This document shows positions 27,900 to 38,345 of a stretch of DNA of 64,000 nucleotides, one piece after another. Below the pieces are notes generated by a model. That model ran no database searches. It worked only from the letters and a program-made list of their open reading frames with translations, and was not told where the DNA came from. Positions within the stretch are counted from its first letter, which is position 1; every line of letters begins with the position of its first letter. Source of the DNA: Streptomyces sp. GSL17-111 (GTDB taxonomy: Bacteria > Actinomycetota > Actinomycetes > Streptomycetales > Streptomycetaceae); NCBI RefSeq assembly GCF_037911585.1, contig NZ_JBAJNS010000001.1, positions 1,921,001 through 1,985,000 on the forward strand. Direction: 5' to 3'. A program made the translations under genes and the position numbers.

Positions 27900-28772
27900 T
27901 CAATTGTCGCGGATGCCCGCGAAGAGGTCGCTCTCGGGGAGGGTCGTATCGACGAGAGACTTCGCCAGCTCGTACTCCTCCGTCGGCCAGACCTCCCGCT
28001 GGACCTCCATCGGGACGCGGAACCAGCCGCCGTCGGGGTCGATCTGGGTGGCGTGGGCGATCAGGGCCTTGTCGCGGACCTCGAAGAAGTCGCCGCAGGG
28101 GACGAACGTCGTGATGTCGCGCTCCGCCTTCTGGAACTCGTCCCACCGCTTGAGCCACTCCCCGTAGGGCGAGTCCAGACCGCGCTCCAGCATCGCGTCG
28201 TGCAGCGTCTGGGTGCGGCGGCGGTTGAAGCCCTGGTTGTAGTAGAGCTTCAGCGGCCGCCAGGCGGGGCCGGTCTCCGGGTAGCGGTCCGGGTCGGCGG
28301 CGGCGTCGAAGGCGACCATCGAGATCTTGTGGGTCATGATGTGGTCGGGGTGGGGGTAGCCGCCGTTCTCGTCGTACGTGGTGATCACGTGCGGGCGGAA
28401 GGAGCGGATGAGCTTCACCAGCGCGCCCGCCGCCTCGTCGACGTCCTGGAGGGCGAAGCAGCCCTCGGGGAGCGGCGGCAGCGGGTCGCCCTCCGGCAAC
28501 CCGGAGTCGACGAAGCCCAGCCACGCCTGCTTGACGCCCAGGATCTCGCGGGCCTCGTCCATCTCCTTGCGGCGGACCTCGTGGATGTTCGCCTCGATGT
28601 AGGCGTCACCCTGGAGCTTGGGGTTGAGGATGGAACCGCGCTCACCGCCCGTGCAGGTCGCGACCAGCACGTCCACCCCCTCGGACACGTACATCGCCAT
28701 GGTGGCCGCACCCTTGCTCGACTCGTCGTCGGGGTGGGCGTGCACGGCCATCAGTCGCAGCTGCTCGGTCAA
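27900..28772 (-). CDS. mca: Mycothiol S-conjugate amidase Mca
   Basis: Mca cleaves mycothiol S-conjugates to GlcN-Ins and a mercapturic acid, which is exported; it is a detoxification enzyme of actinobacteria. The LmbE/PIG-L-type zinc site is shown by AVHAHPDDESSKG and the distal GYPHPDHIMTH; TGGERGSILNPKLQGD and FVDSGLPEGDPLPPLP are typical of Mca rather than MshB. The start is most likely the TTG at 28772 (MTEQLRLMAVHAHPDD fits the family N-terminus); a GTG at 28793 is the alternative. It is divergent from a DUF4307 gene, as elsewhere in Streptomyces. Confidence 0.93.
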   Translation of the reverse strand: MTEQLRLMAVHAHPDDESSKGAATMAMYVSEGVDVLVATCTGGERGSILNPKLQGDAYIEANIHEVRRKEMDEAREILGVKQAWLGFVDSGLPEGDPLPPLPEGCFALQDVDEAAGALVKLIRSFRPHVITTYDENGGYPHPDHIMTHKISMVAFDAAADPDRYPETGPAWRPLKLYYNQGFNRRRTQTLHDAMLERGLDSPYGEWLKRWDEFQKAERDITTFVPCGDFFEVRDKALIAHATQIDPDGGWFRVPMEVQREVWPTEEYELAKSLVDTTLPESDLFAGIRDN

Positions 28773-28865
28773 GGCTCTTCGATCCTCGTTCACTGGTGAA
28801 GGAACACGGCTTCTATAGTGACTGACACAGCACCCCGTTCTATTCCTCATTCTCCCGGACGTGAC

Positions 28866-29270
28866 ATGACGCAGCCCCCCGCCGGCCGGTACGGCCGCCC
28901 CACCGGCGACGACGCCCAGCGGGACCGCCGGCTGCGGAGGGCGGGGCTGGTGCTGGGCGTCGCGTTCACCGCGCTGCTCGGCTGGATCGGCGTCTCCTAC
29001 ATCACCACGGCGGGCACGGTCAGCGGCGAGCTGATCAAGTCCCGCCCGGTGTCGGACACCGAGGTGCAGGTGCACCTGGAGGTCCGCAAGGACGACGGCG
29101 TCACCGGGGTCTGCTCGCTGCGCGCGCTCTCGGTCGACCGGGGCGAGGTCGGCCGGGCCGACTTCACCTTCGAGGCGGGTGAGAGCCGCATCGACCGGGT
29201 AGTCACCCTGGAGACGACCGGGCGCGCCTACGCGGCCGAGCTGGTGGGTTGCAAGGAGGCGACGGGCTGA
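28866..29270 (+). CDS. DUF4307-type single-pass membrane protein
   Basis: The protein has about 134 residues: a short Arg-rich N-terminus (RYGRPTGDDAQRDRRLRR), one membrane helix (about 26-48), then an exported domain with SDTEVQVHLEVRKD and VCSLRALSVDRGEVGRADFTF. This matches the DUF4307 family, which is commonly divergent from mca in actinobacteria. Function unknown. The start is uncertain: ATG at 28866 is used here; a GTG at 28818 in the same frame would add 16 residues. Confidence 0.8.
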   Translation: MTQPPAGRYGRPTGDDAQRDRRLRRAGLVLGVAFTALLGWIGVSYITTAGTVSGELIKSRPVSDTEVQVHLEVRKDDGVTGVCSLRALSVDRGEVGRADFTFEAGESRIDRVVTLETTGRAYAAELVGCKEATG

Positions 29271-29472
29271 CCGCCGGTCGCCGCCGGGTCGTCTGAGCCC
29301 GGCCGACGGAAGCGTTCGCTGTGAGTGAGACCGTCGGCACCCACGGCCGTCACACCTTCCGTTTTCCCCGGAAATTGTTATGGTCGATGTTTCGCCCGCC
29401 CGGTCAGGCATGTCTTCCGGGCAGGGCGTTGCTTGTTTTCCGAGATCCCCCGAGTACCTGCAAGGAGCACCT

Positions 29473-29970
29473 GTGACCCAGACCAGCGACAACGTCACCT
29501 GGCTGACTCAGGCGGCGTACGACCAGCTCAAGGCCGAGCTGGAGCACCTGTCGGGTCCGGCTCGCCTGGAGATCTCCCGGAAGATCGAGGCGGCCCGCGA
29601 GGAGGGTGACCTGCGTGAGAACGGCGGCTACCACGCCGCCAAGGAGGAGCAGGGCAAGCAGGAGCTGCGCATCCGCCAGCTCACCCAGCTGCTGGAGAAC
29701 GCCAAGGTCGGCGAGACCCCTCCGGACGACGGCGTCGTCGAGCCCGGCATGGTGGTGACGATCGCCTTCGACGGTGACGCGGACGACACGCTCACCTTCC
29801 TGCTGGCCTCCCGCGAGTACGCGAGCTCGGACATCGAGACGTACTCCCCGCAGTCGCCGCTCGGCCAGGGCGTGAACGGCAAGAAGGTCGGTGACGAGGC
29901 GGACTACGAGCTGCCCAACGGCAATCTGGCGATGGTGAAGATCCTGGAGGCCAAGCCCTACCAGGGCTGA
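29473..29970 (+). CDS. greA: Transcription elongation factor GreA
   Basis: The 165-residue protein has the N-terminal coiled coil (residues 1-75; AAREEGDLRENGGYHAAKEEQ includes the acidic tip DLREN that enters the RNA polymerase secondary channel) and the C-terminal FKBP-like domain (VEPGMVV...YSPQSPLGQ...GKKVGDEADYELPNG). It rescues backtracked polymerase by stimulating transcript cleavage. The GTG at 29473 has AAGGAG 5 bases upstream. A strong terminator follows. Confidence 0.95.
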   Translation: MTQTSDNVTWLTQAAYDQLKAELEHLSGPARLEISRKIEAAREEGDLRENGGYHAAKEEQGKQELRIRQLTQLLENAKVGETPPDDGVVEPGMVVTIAFDGDADDTLTFLLASREYASSDIETYSPQSPLGQGVNGKKVGDEADYELPNGNLAMVKILEAKPYQG

Positions 29971-29983
29971 GCCCGGACCGCCG

Positions 29984-30040
29984 CACGGCGAAGCCCCCGC
30001 CTCCCCCGGGCGTACCGGAGGGGGCGGGGGCTTCGCCGTG
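29984..30040 (+). terminator. Long hairpin terminator after greA
   Basis: Bases from 29984 (CACGGCGAAGCCCCCGCC) pair with the complement ending at 30040 (GGCGGGGGCTTCGCCGTG) over 18 perfect pairs, extended by an imperfect inner stem. It lies between the greA stop and the convergent ABC permease gene. Confidence 0.9.
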
Positions 30041-30100
30041 CCCGGCCGCCGCGCTGCGGGCGCGGTGGCCGGCCGGTCGGCCGGTCGATCGGCCGGGACG

Positions 30101-30966
30101 TCAGCCGGTGGCGGAGCGGTACTTGCGGACCGCCAGCGTGCGGAAGACGACGATGATGAGGACCGACCACAGCACGGAGGCCAGGACCGGGTTCTGCATG
30201 GGCCAGGCGTCCGGCGCCTGGAACCCGGGCGGCAGGTTGCCGAACAGCTCGCGGGCGGCCTGCACCGTGGCGCTGAACGGGTTCCACTCGGCGACGGGCT
30301 GGAGCCAGCCGGGCATGTTCTGCGACGGCACGAAGGCGATCGAGACGAACGTCAGCGGGAACAGCCACACCAGGCCGCCGGAGGTCGCCGCCTCGGGGGT
30401 GCGCACGGACAGGCCGATGAGCGCGCCGATCCAGGTGAACGCGTAGCCGAGCAGGAGCAGCAGGCCGAACGCGCCGAGGGCCTTGAGGACGCCCTCGTTG
30501 ACCCGCCAGCCGACGAGCAGGGCGACGACGGCCAGCACGAGGAGGGTGAGCGCCGTCTGGACGGCGTCGGCGATGCTCCGGCCGGTGAGGACGGCGCCGC
30601 GCGCCATCGGCAGGGAGCGGAAACGGTCGATGAGGCCCTTGTGCATGTCCTCGGCGATGCCCGCGCCCGCGCCCGCCGTGGCGAACGTGACCGTCTGCGC
30701 GAAGATGCCGGCCATGAGGAACGAGCGGTAGTCCTCCGGGTCGGTCCCGGCTCCGGGGATGCTGATGGAGCCGCCGAAGACGTAGCTGAACAGCACGACG
30801 AACATGACGGGCTGGAAGAGTCCGAAGATGATCACTTCGGGGATCCGCAGCATGCGGATGAGATTCCGGCGGGCGACGATCAGCGAGTCCGAGAAGGACT
30901 GGGCGATTCCGCCGCGGGCCTTGGGTGCCACGGGCCGCCGCGGGGCCCCGGGCGCGTCGACGGTGC

Positions 30967-30970
<4 letters not shown>
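30101..30970 (-). CDS. ABC-2 type exporter permease (DrrB-like)
   Basis: The 289-residue membrane protein has six hydrophobic helices and the family layout of DrrB permeases: RNLIRMLRIPEVIIFGLFQPVMFVVLF at the start, the ABC-2 signature region around GLIDRFRSLPMARGAVLTGR, and a final WNPFSATVQAAREL segment. It pairs with the ATPase encoded upstream to export a drug or lipid-like substrate. Its TTG start overlaps the ATPase stop (TTGA), with GGAGG upstream, indicating coupled translation. The substrate is unknown. Confidence 0.9.
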
Positions 30971-32004
<1,034 letters not shown>

Positions 32005-32166
32005 GTTGTGGTTCTCCCGGAGTAGGGGGGTGAGTGTGTGGCTGCGTTGCTGTGGCGTGTGCCGTGCCGACTGTGCCGACTGTACGGGTGCTGGCCGTTG
32101 GACGGACCGCACGGACCGGGGTGCTCGGTACGCCGCACGCGTCGGTTCGCGAACACCTTAACCTGT

Positions 32167-32180
32167 CGCGATGTATCGCG
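32167..32180. promoter_or_regulatory. Operator-like inverted repeat upstream of the ABC exporter operon
   Basis: CGCGAT-GT-ATCGCG at 32167-32180 is a perfect 6+6 palindrome 163 bases upstream of the ATPase start, followed by another CGCG-containing copy. Similar CGCGATNNATCGCG-like words precede exporters controlled by PadR or TetR proteins; no such regulator gene is adjacent here. Confidence 0.4.
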
Positions 32181-32233
32181 TCACTGTCGCGTTCGGCGCG
32201 GTACGTGGCGTCCCGGCTCCCGTCCGGCTCCCG

Positions 32234-33451
32234 TCACGCGCGGACGGTGTACCCCGCGTCCCGCAGGGCCCGGGTCACCTCCGCGCAGTGCGCGGCGCCC
32301 TTGGTCTCCAGATGCAGCTCCACCTCCACCTCGCTGAGCCCGAGCCGGGGGTCGGTCCGGACATGGCTGACGTCGAGGACGTTAGCGTCGGCCACTGACA
32401 ACTCCCCCAGGAGCGCGGCCAGCGCACCGGGACGGTCCGTCAGCCGCAGTCGCAGGGAGAGGTAGCGCCCCGCCGCCGCCATGCCGTGCCGCAGCGTGCG
32501 CTGGAGGACCAGCGGGTCGACGTTGCCCCCGGACAGCACCGCGACCACCGGCCCGGGGAACGCGTCGGGCTCGCTGAGCAGCGCCGCCACCGGACTGGCC
32601 CCCGCCGGCTCCACCACGAGCTTCGCCCGCTCCAAGCACAGCAGAAGCGCCCGGGAGAGCGCGTCCTCCGACACCGTACGGACCTCGTCCACCAGCGCGC
32701 CAACGATTTCGAACGGCACGTCCCCCGGCCGTCCGACCTTGATGCCGTCGGCCATCGTGGCGACCGAGTCCAGCGCCACCGGACGTCCCGCCGCCAGCGA
32801 CGGCGGGTAGGCGGCGGCCCCCTCCGCCTGCACGCCGACGATCCGCACGTCCGGCCGCAGCGCCTTGACCGCCAGCGCGATCCCCGCCACCAGGCCGCCA
32901 CCGCCGACCCCGACGACGATCGTGCGCACCTCCGGGCACTGCTCCAGGATCTCCAGGCCCACCGTGCCCTGGCCCGCCACGATGTCGCGGTGGTCGAAGG
33001 GGTGGATGACGACGGCACCGGTCTCGGCCGCGTACTCCTTGGCGGCGGCCAGGGACTCGTCCACCACGTGACCGTGCAGCCGCACCTCCGCGCCGTACTC
33101 GCGGGTCGCGGCCAGCTTCGGCAGCGGTGCCCCGCGCGGCATGAAGACGGTGGACCGCACGCCGAGCAGCGAGGCCGCGAGCGCCACGCCCTGCGCGTGG
33201 TTGCCCGCGCTCGCGGCGACCACGCCCCGGGCCCGCTCCTCCGCCGGCAGGCCGGCGATCCGCGCGTAGGCGCCGCGGATCTTGAACGAACCCGTGCGCT
33301 GGAGGTTCTCGCACTTCAGATGGACGGGGGAGCCGACGAGATCGGTGAGGTGCCGGCTGCCCTCCATCGCCGTGACCCGGGCGACCCCGGAGAGCGCCTT
33401 GTGGGCGGCCCGTACGTCGTCGACGGTGAGGGGGCGGGAGCTGTCAACCAT
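32234..33451 (-). CDS. ilvA: Threonine ammonia-lyase (threonine dehydratase)
   Basis: The enzyme converts L-threonine to 2-oxobutanoate and ammonia, the entry to isoleucine synthesis. The 405-residue protein has a fold-type II PLP domain (LQRTGSFKIRGAY with the PLP Lys near 58; SAGNHAQGVAL; GVGGGGLVAG phosphate loop) and a C-terminal ACT domain (about 325-405, LRLTDRPGALAALLGEL) for feedback control. The single ACT-like domain fits the shorter class common in actinobacteria. It is divergent from a MarR gene. Confidence 0.93.
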   Translation of the reverse strand: MVDSSRPLTVDDVRAAHKALSGVARVTAMEGSRHLTDLVGSPVHLKCENLQRTGSFKIRGAYARIAGLPAEERARGVVAASAGNHAQGVALAASLLGVRSTVFMPRGAPLPKLAATREYGAEVRLHGHVVDESLAAAKEYAAETGAVVIHPFDHRDIVAGQGTVGLEILEQCPEVRTIVVGVGGGGLVAGIALAVKALRPDVRIVGVQAEGAAAYPPSLAAGRPVALDSVATMADGIKVGRPGDVPFEIVGALVDEVRTVSEDALSRALLLCLERAKLVVEPAGASPVAALLSEPDAFPGPVVAVLSGGNVDPLVLQRTLRHGMAAAGRYLSLRLRLTDRPGALAALLGELSVADANVLDVSHVRTDPRLGLSEVEVELHLETKGAAHCAEVTRALRDAGYTVRA

Positions 33452-33618
33452 GCCGCCAGTCTGGCAGCGGCCCCTGCCCCACGCGCCCGGCGGTCTCCGT
33501 GCAAGGTCGTTACCGCAGCACCGGTACGCGATCCGTCCAACGCGCGTACCCTGTGGCCCACCCTCACGACAGCACGACGCCGTAAGTCCGTACGTCCACA
33601 GAAGCGAGCACCCCGGCC

Positions 33619-34155
33619 ATGCCCACGCACCCGGACCTGACGACTGGCTCCCACCCCCGCGGAGCGCCCGGCCCGACCGTCCCCGCCCAGGGGGAGGACG
33701 GCGAGCCGACGTTCGAGACCCTGCAGCACCAGGTGGCCCTGTTCGCCCGCCGCGCCGAGCAGACCCGGCTCGGCGGCGTCGGCCAGGCCCGGAACTCCAT
33801 GGACCGCGCCGCCTACCTGCTCCTCAACCGCCTCGACCAGGAAGGCCCGACCGGCGTCAAGGCACTCGCCGCCGGCATGGGCATCGACTCCTCCACGGTC
33901 ACCCGTCAGGTGGCACCGCTGGTCGACGCGGGCCTGGTCAGCCGCACCTCCCACCCCGAGGACGGCCGCGCCGTCGTGCTGGAGCTGTCGGCACGCGGCG
34001 CCGCGCGCCTGGCACAGGTGCGGGCCTCCCGCCGCGCCCTCATGGCGCTGCTCACCGACGGCTGGTCGGACGCGGAGCGCGAGGCCTTCTGCACCCTGCT
34101 CACCCGGTTCAACGAGGCGCTGTCCGACCTGCACGCACCGCTCGGACCGTCCTGA
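33619..34155 (+). CDS. MarR-family transcriptional regulator
   Basis: The 178-residue protein has a 30-residue disordered start, then a MarR winged helix: DRAAYLLLNRLDQEGPTGVKALAAGMGIDSSTVTRQVAPLVDAGLVSRTSHPEDGRAVVLELSARG, which contains the recognition helix (STVTRQV) and the DGRA wing. It is probably a repressor of a nearby or distant gene; the target cannot be told. It is divergent from ilvA with 167 bases between, and followed after 58 bases by a sigma-like gene. Confidence 0.9.
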   Translation: MPTHPDLTTGSHPRGAPGPTVPAQGEDGEPTFETLQHQVALFARRAEQTRLGGVGQARNSMDRAAYLLLNRLDQEGPTGVKALAAGMGIDSSTVTRQVAPLVDAGLVSRTSHPEDGRAVVLELSARGAARLAQVRASRRALMALLTDGWSDAEREAFCTLLTRFNEALSDLHAPLGPS

Positions 34156-34213
34156 ACCACACCCGCCCGCCCAGGTCTTGACCCGGCGGGCCCACCGGAC
34201 GTCCACTGACGGG

Positions 34214-34684
34214 GTGGGAACACGGCGAGCAGCGGCGGTTCGCCGTCGCGACCGGGAGTTCGAGACGTTCACGGCGGGCGCGGCCGGCCGGCTCCTGCAC
34301 GTCGCCGCCCTGCTGACCGGCGAGAGCCGCACCCACTGCCCGGCCGCCGAGCGGCTCCTGACGGCCGCCCTCGCGGACACCTACGCCACCTGGGACGCCC
34401 TGCGCGGCGAAGACCCCTACGCCTGCGCCCGCACCGCCCTCGCCACCCGCTTCGGCGCGTCGTCCTGGCGCCACCGGCGCCCCTGTGGCGGCGTCCTGAC
34501 CCGGCTCGGCCCCCGCGAGCGGCTCGTTCTCGTGCTGCGGCTGCACGAGGGGCTCGGCGAGGACCAGACGGCCGCGACGCTGGACCTGCCGCCCGAACGC
34601 GTCCGCGCCCTCTACGCCCACGCCCTGTCGACGATGCGCTCCCGCCCCGCACCGGCTCCGCAGGCCCCCGGAGCGGCGCGGTGA
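34214..34684 (+). CDS. Sigma-factor-like protein (ECF region 4 type)
   Basis: The protein has about 156 residues. The C-terminal part (LGPRERLVLVLRLHEGLGEDQTAATLDLPPERVRALYAHALSTMR) is a clear sigma region 4 helix-turn-helix. The N-terminal part (FETFTAGAAGRLLHVAALLTGE...AERLLTAALADTYATWD) is a compact remnant of region 2 with the pattern of the SigE-like SACE group. It ends in a 4-base overlap (GTGA) with a small membrane protein, which recalls a sigma/anti-sigma pair. The GTG at 34214 is the likely start. Confidence 0.7.
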   Translation: MGTRRAAAVRRRDREFETFTAGAAGRLLHVAALLTGESRTHCPAAERLLTAALADTYATWDALRGEDPYACARTALATRFGASSWRHRRPCGGVLTRLGPRERLVLVLRLHEGLGEDQTAATLDLPPERVRALYAHALSTMRSRPAPAPQAPGAAR

Positions 34685-34956
34685 ACGGCGGCCCGCCCGC
34701 CGGGTCCGACGGCCCGCCGGACCCGAAGGAGGGCCCCGTCCGCCGCCTCCTGGAGACGCCCCACCCACCCGTTCCGCCCGACCTGACGCGCCGCGCCGCC
34801 GCACGCGGCGCGCGGCTGCTACGCGTCAGGAACGCGGCCCGCACCCTCGCGTGGACGGTCCTGGGGGGCGCGACGGTGTTCTTCCTGAGGTGGGCGGCGG
34901 CCACCGAACCGTGGCACCTCCCGCCGGACCGGCTGACGCCGCCGTGGCCGGGCTGA
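34681..34956 (+). CDS. Small membrane protein coupled to the sigma-like gene
   Basis: The 91-residue protein has a polar N-terminus with a Pro-rich LLETPHPPVPPDLTRRAAARG segment, then one membrane helix (about 57-72) and a short external tail. Its GTG start overlaps the sigma-like stop. By position it could be a reduced anti-sigma or anchor, but no zinc-binding anti-sigma motif is present, so the role is open. Confidence 0.65.
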   Translation: MNGGPPAGSDGPPDPKEGPVRRLLETPHPPVPPDLTRRAAARGARLLRVRNAARTLAWTVLGGATVFFLRWAAATEPWHLPPDRLTPPWPG

Positions 34957-34995
34957 CGAGCCCGGTGGCCGGGCCGGTGACCGCCGCCCCCGTCT

Positions 34996-36138
34996 TCAGC
35001 GCAACGCGTCCGTGAGGTCCGCCAGGAGGTCGTCCACGGACTCGATGCCGACGGAGAGCCGCACCAGGTCGCCGGGCACCTCCAGGAGCGAACCGGCCAC
35101 CGAGGCGTGCGTCATCCGGCCCGGGTGCTCGATGAGCGACTCGACGCCGCCGAGCGACTCCCCGAGGGTGAACAGCTTGGTGCGGTCGCACACCGCGACC
35201 GCCTCCTCCTCGCCCCCGGCGACGCGGAACGAGACCATCCCGCCGAACGCGCGCATCTGCTTGGCCGCCACCTCGTGCCCCGCGTGCCCGGGCAGCCCCG
35301 GGTAGAGGACCTCGATGACCTTCGGGTGCGCCGCCAGCATCTCCGCGACGCGGGTGGCGTTCGCGCAGTGCCGGTCCATGCGGACGGCGAGCGTCTTCAC
35401 GCCGCGCATCACCAGCCACGCGTCGAACGGCCCCGCGACGGCGCCCATGGCGTTCTGGTGGAAGGCCAGCTCCTCGCCGAGCGCCGCGTCGGAGGTGACG
35501 AGCGCGCCCCCGACGACGTCGGAGTGGCCGCCCATGTACTTCGTCGTGGAGTGCACGACGACGTCGGCGCCCAGGGCCAGGGGCTGCTGGAGGTAGGGGC
35601 TGGCGAAGGTGTTGTCCACGACCAGCCGGGCCCCCGCCGTGCGGGCGACGTCGGCGAGCCGCGCGATGTCGGTGATACCCAGCAGCGGGTTGGTGGGCGT
35701 CTCGACCCAGATGACCTTGGTGCGGTCGGTGAGGGCGGCGCGCACGGCGTCCGCGTCGGCCGTGTCGGCGACCGACCAGCGCACGCCCCAGCGCTCGGCG
35801 ACCTTGGCGAAGAGGCGGAACGTCCCGCCGTAGGCGTCGTTGGGGATCACGACGTGGTCGCCCGGGGTCAGCACCGTCCGCAGCAGGCAGTCCTCCGCCG
35901 CCAGACCGGAGGCGAAGGCCAGGCCCCGGCTCCCGCCCTCCAGGGCGGCCAGGTTCTCCTCCAGCGCGGTCCGCGTGGGGTTGGCGGACCTGCTGTACTC
36001 GTAACCGCCCCGCAGGCCGCCCACCCCGTCCTGCTTGTAGGTGGAGACCTGGTAGATCGGCGGGACGACGGCGCCCGTCGCGGCGTCCGGCTCCTGGCCG
36101 GCATGGATGGCAAGCGTCTCGAAGTGCTCGTGGCTCAT
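34996..36138 (-). CDS. metB: Cystathionine gamma-synthase / lyase family enzyme
   Basis: This Cys/Met-metabolism PLP enzyme of 380 residues has YSRSANPTRTALEENLAALEGG, FASGLAAED, the TPTNPLLGI loop, the PLP lysine in VVHSTTKYMGGHSDVVGG and the C-terminal SLGGVESLIEHP. It joins cysteine with an activated homoserine to make cystathionine (synthase) or cleaves cystathionine (lyase); sequence favours the MetB group but does not fully separate the two. It is monocistronic. The convergent small membrane gene ends 39 bases away. Confidence 0.88.
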   Translation of the reverse strand: MSHEHFETLAIHAGQEPDAATGAVVPPIYQVSTYKQDGVGGLRGGYEYSRSANPTRTALEENLAALEGGSRGLAFASGLAAEDCLLRTVLTPGDHVVIPNDAYGGTFRLFAKVAERWGVRWSVADTADADAVRAALTDRTKVIWVETPTNPLLGITDIARLADVARTAGARLVVDNTFASPYLQQPLALGADVVVHSTTKYMGGHSDVVGGALVTSDAALGEELAFHQNAMGAVAGPFDAWLVMRGVKTLAVRMDRHCANATRVAEMLAAHPKVIEVLYPGLPGHAGHEVAAKQMRAFGGMVSFRVAGGEEEAVAVCDRTKLFTLGESLGGVESLIEHPGRMTHASVAGSLLEVPGDLVRLSVGIESVDDLLADLTDALR

Positions 36139-36236
36139 GCCCGCGAGCCTAAGGGCTGCCGGGGCCGGGAGAACGTCGGCGCCGGAATTCCGGCCGCCCC
36201 CGCCGACCGGTACGGCGCGCGCCGTACCGTGGACCC

Positions 36237-37439
36237 ATGGAGTTCCTGCTCTTCCTCTTGGTCGTCGCCGCCCTCGCCGGTTTCCTGGTGCCCCGCCTGC
36301 TGCAGCGGCGCCGGGCCGTCAAGGCGGCCATGGGCGGCTTCACCCGGTCGAACGATCCCGACGCCTACGGCTTCGTGCCCGCCGCCGAGCTCGACGTCCG
36401 GCTGCCCGGGCCCGACCACGAGCTGGTCGAGGCACTGACCGAGACCCAGCGCACCCAGGACTACGAGCCCGTCGCCCGGCTGCTCGCCCTGACCTCCGAC
36501 GACTGGGAGCTGCGCTGGCAGCGCGTGCAGTCCCTGGCCGGAGCCGCCGCGGTGGAACTCCGCGCCGCGCGGGCCACCGGCGCCGAGCAGCCGCCCCCGG
36601 AGCCGGGCCCGTCGCCCGCACCGGGCGGCCTCTCCTTCACCAAGGACGCCCCCACCGAGGCCCGCCAGCAGGACGCCCGCTGGCTGCGGAACTGGCGCAC
36701 CGAGCGGCCGCAGGACCGCAGCGCCGCCCAGGTCTACGCCCAGTTCCTCGTCTGGCAGGCCCTCGCCGACCCCTCCTCCGCCGATCACCACATCGTCCTG
36801 GAGGAGGCCCGCAACGTCGCCCGCGAGGCGGCCGCGATGGCCGACGAGGACCCGACACCCCACCTCACCGAACTGTTCGTCGCCCGCCGCCTCGGCTACC
36901 GCCGCGCCGACTTCGAGGCCCTGTGGAACGAGGTCGTGCGGCGCGCCCCGCACCACATGGGCGCGCACCTGGCCGCCCTGCCGTACTGGTCGGAGAAGTG
37001 GCACGGCTCCCGCGAGGACGCCTACGCCTTCGCCCAGGACGCCGCCGCCCGCGCCCCCGAGGGCAGCCTGCTCCCCGCCCTGCCGCTGTTCGCCGTCTGG
37101 GAGCACCTGCCCGAGGCCAACATGGTGCGCGGGATGTACCAGAGCAAGGTCGTCGAGGACGCGATCGAGGCGGCCGAGTTCGCCGTCAACGAAGCGGCCG
37201 ACGACCACCCCGTCCGGGCCCACGTCCTGCACCTGCTGCTGTGCCTGCTGGTGCGGTCCGAGCGCTTCGAGGAGGCCATGGAGGCGCTGCGCGCCGTGGA
37301 CGGCTACGTCGGCGCCCTCCCGTGGATCGAGGCCCCGGACCCCGCCCGCGCGTACGCCGCCTACCGCGCCCTGGCCGTCGCGGGCTACGAGAGCCACGGC
37401 GGCAGCACCGCGTCCGCCCCGCCGCCACCCCTGCACTGA
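36237..37439 (+). CDS. Conserved hypothetical protein with N-terminal membrane helix
   Basis: The 400-residue protein starts with a membrane helix (residues 2-20, [18 protein letters not shown]) followed by RLLQRRR, then a helical, TPR-like body ([69 protein letters not shown]). The family has no known function and lies between metB and msrA here, an order I recall from S. coelicolor. It probably faces the cytoplasm as a scaffold or tether, but this is inference. Confidence 0.75.
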   Translation: MEFLLFLLVVAALAGFLVPRLLQRRRAVKAAMGGFTRSNDPDAYGFVPAAELDVRLPGPDHELVEALTETQRTQDYEPVARLLALTSDDWELRWQRVQSLAGAAAVELRAARATGAEQPPPEPGPSPAPGGLSFTKDAPTEARQQDARWLRNWRTERPQDRSAAQVYAQFLVWQALADPSSADHHIVLEEARNVAREAAAMADEDPTPHLTELFVARRLGYRRADFEALWNEVVRRAPHHMGAHLAALPYWSEKWHGSREDAYAFAQDAAARAPEGSLLPALPLFAVWEHLPEANMVRGMYQSKVVEDAIEAAEFAVNEAADDHPVRAHVLHLLLCLLVRSERFEEAMEALRAVDGYVGALPWIEAPDPARAYAAYRALAVAGYESHGGSTASAPPPPLH

Positions 37440-37500
37440 CGGCCGCCCCTGCACCGACGACCACCCCACCGTCCGCCCGAGCCACCGAGGGAGCCCCGCC

Positions 37501-38163
37501 ATGTTCGCCCGCCGCACGTCCCACCTCCCCACCCCCGAGCAGGCCCTGCCCGGCCGCACCGAACCCGCGTTCACCGTGACCGGGACGCACGCCGTCCTCG
37601 ACACGCCGCTGCTCGGCCCCCACCCCGAGCACCTCGCCGTCGCCGACTTCGGCCTCGGCTGCTTCTGGGGCGCCGAGCGCGTCTTCTGGGAGCAGGACGG
37701 CGTGTGGACGACCCTCGTCGGCTACCAGGGCGGGCACACCGTGCACCCCACCTACGAGGAGGTCTGCTCGGGCATGACGGGCCACACCGAGGCCGTCCGC
37801 GTCGTGTACGACCCGGCGAAGGTCGACTTCGGGCGTCTCCTGAAGCTCTTCTGGGAGGCCCACGACCCGACGCAGGGCTTCCGGCAGGGCAACGACGTCG
37901 GCACCCAGTACCGCTCCGCCGTCTACACCCACTCCCCCGCCGACCAGCAGGAGGCCGAGGCCTCCCGCGACGCCTACCAGCGACTCCTGACCGCCTCGGG
38001 CTACGGCGACATCACGACCGAGATCCTGCCCGCCGAGGGCCGCCCCTTCTACCCCGCCGAGCTGTACCACCAGCAGTACCTGCACAAGAACCCGGCGGGC
38101 TACTGCGGCATCGGCGGCACCGGCGTCTCCTGCCCCGTCGGCATCGCCCGCACGGACGGCTGA
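37501..38163 (+). CDS. msrA: Peptide methionine (S)-S-oxide reductase
   Basis: MsrA repairs oxidised methionine in proteins. The 220-residue protein has the catalytic [13 protein letters not shown] motif (Cys near residue 54), the substrate region [35 protein letters not shown] and a C-terminal Cys ([13 protein letters not shown]) that can act as a resolving residue. Length with a 45-residue N-terminal extension is typical in Streptomyces. The ATG at 37501 is preceded by GAGGGAG. Confidence 0.94.
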   Translation: MFARRTSHLPTPEQALPGRTEPAFTVTGTHAVLDTPLLGPHPEHLAVADFGLGCFWGAERVFWEQDGVWTTLVGYQGGHTVHPTYEEVCSGMTGHTEAVRVVYDPAKVDFGRLLKLFWEAHDPTQGFRQGNDVGTQYRSAVYTHSPADQQEAEASRDAYQRLLTASGYGDITTEILPAEGRPFYPAELYHQQYLHKNPAGYCGIGGTGVSCPVGIARTDG

Positions 38164-38223
38164 ATCGGCCCGCGACGGCTCGCAGCATCGAAGCCTCGGC
38201 TTGAAGGGCAAGCCCGCCTTCTC

Positions 38224-38241
38224 ATCACATACGTGTGTGAT
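38224..38241. promoter_or_regulatory. Near-perfect palindrome upstream of the TA-like pair
   Basis: ATCACATACGTGTGTGAT is an imperfect 18-base palindrome, 104 bases before the DUF6247-like start. It looks like a dimeric regulator site. Confidence 0.4.
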
Positions 38242-38345
38242 CGAGCCCTCTTCAAGTTCGCTCCTTCACTCGTTCGAGGGGCGATAGCGCAGTACCGCCC
38301 ATTACGCTGAAGCGCGGGATCAAAATCGCGCTCATGGGAGCCGCC

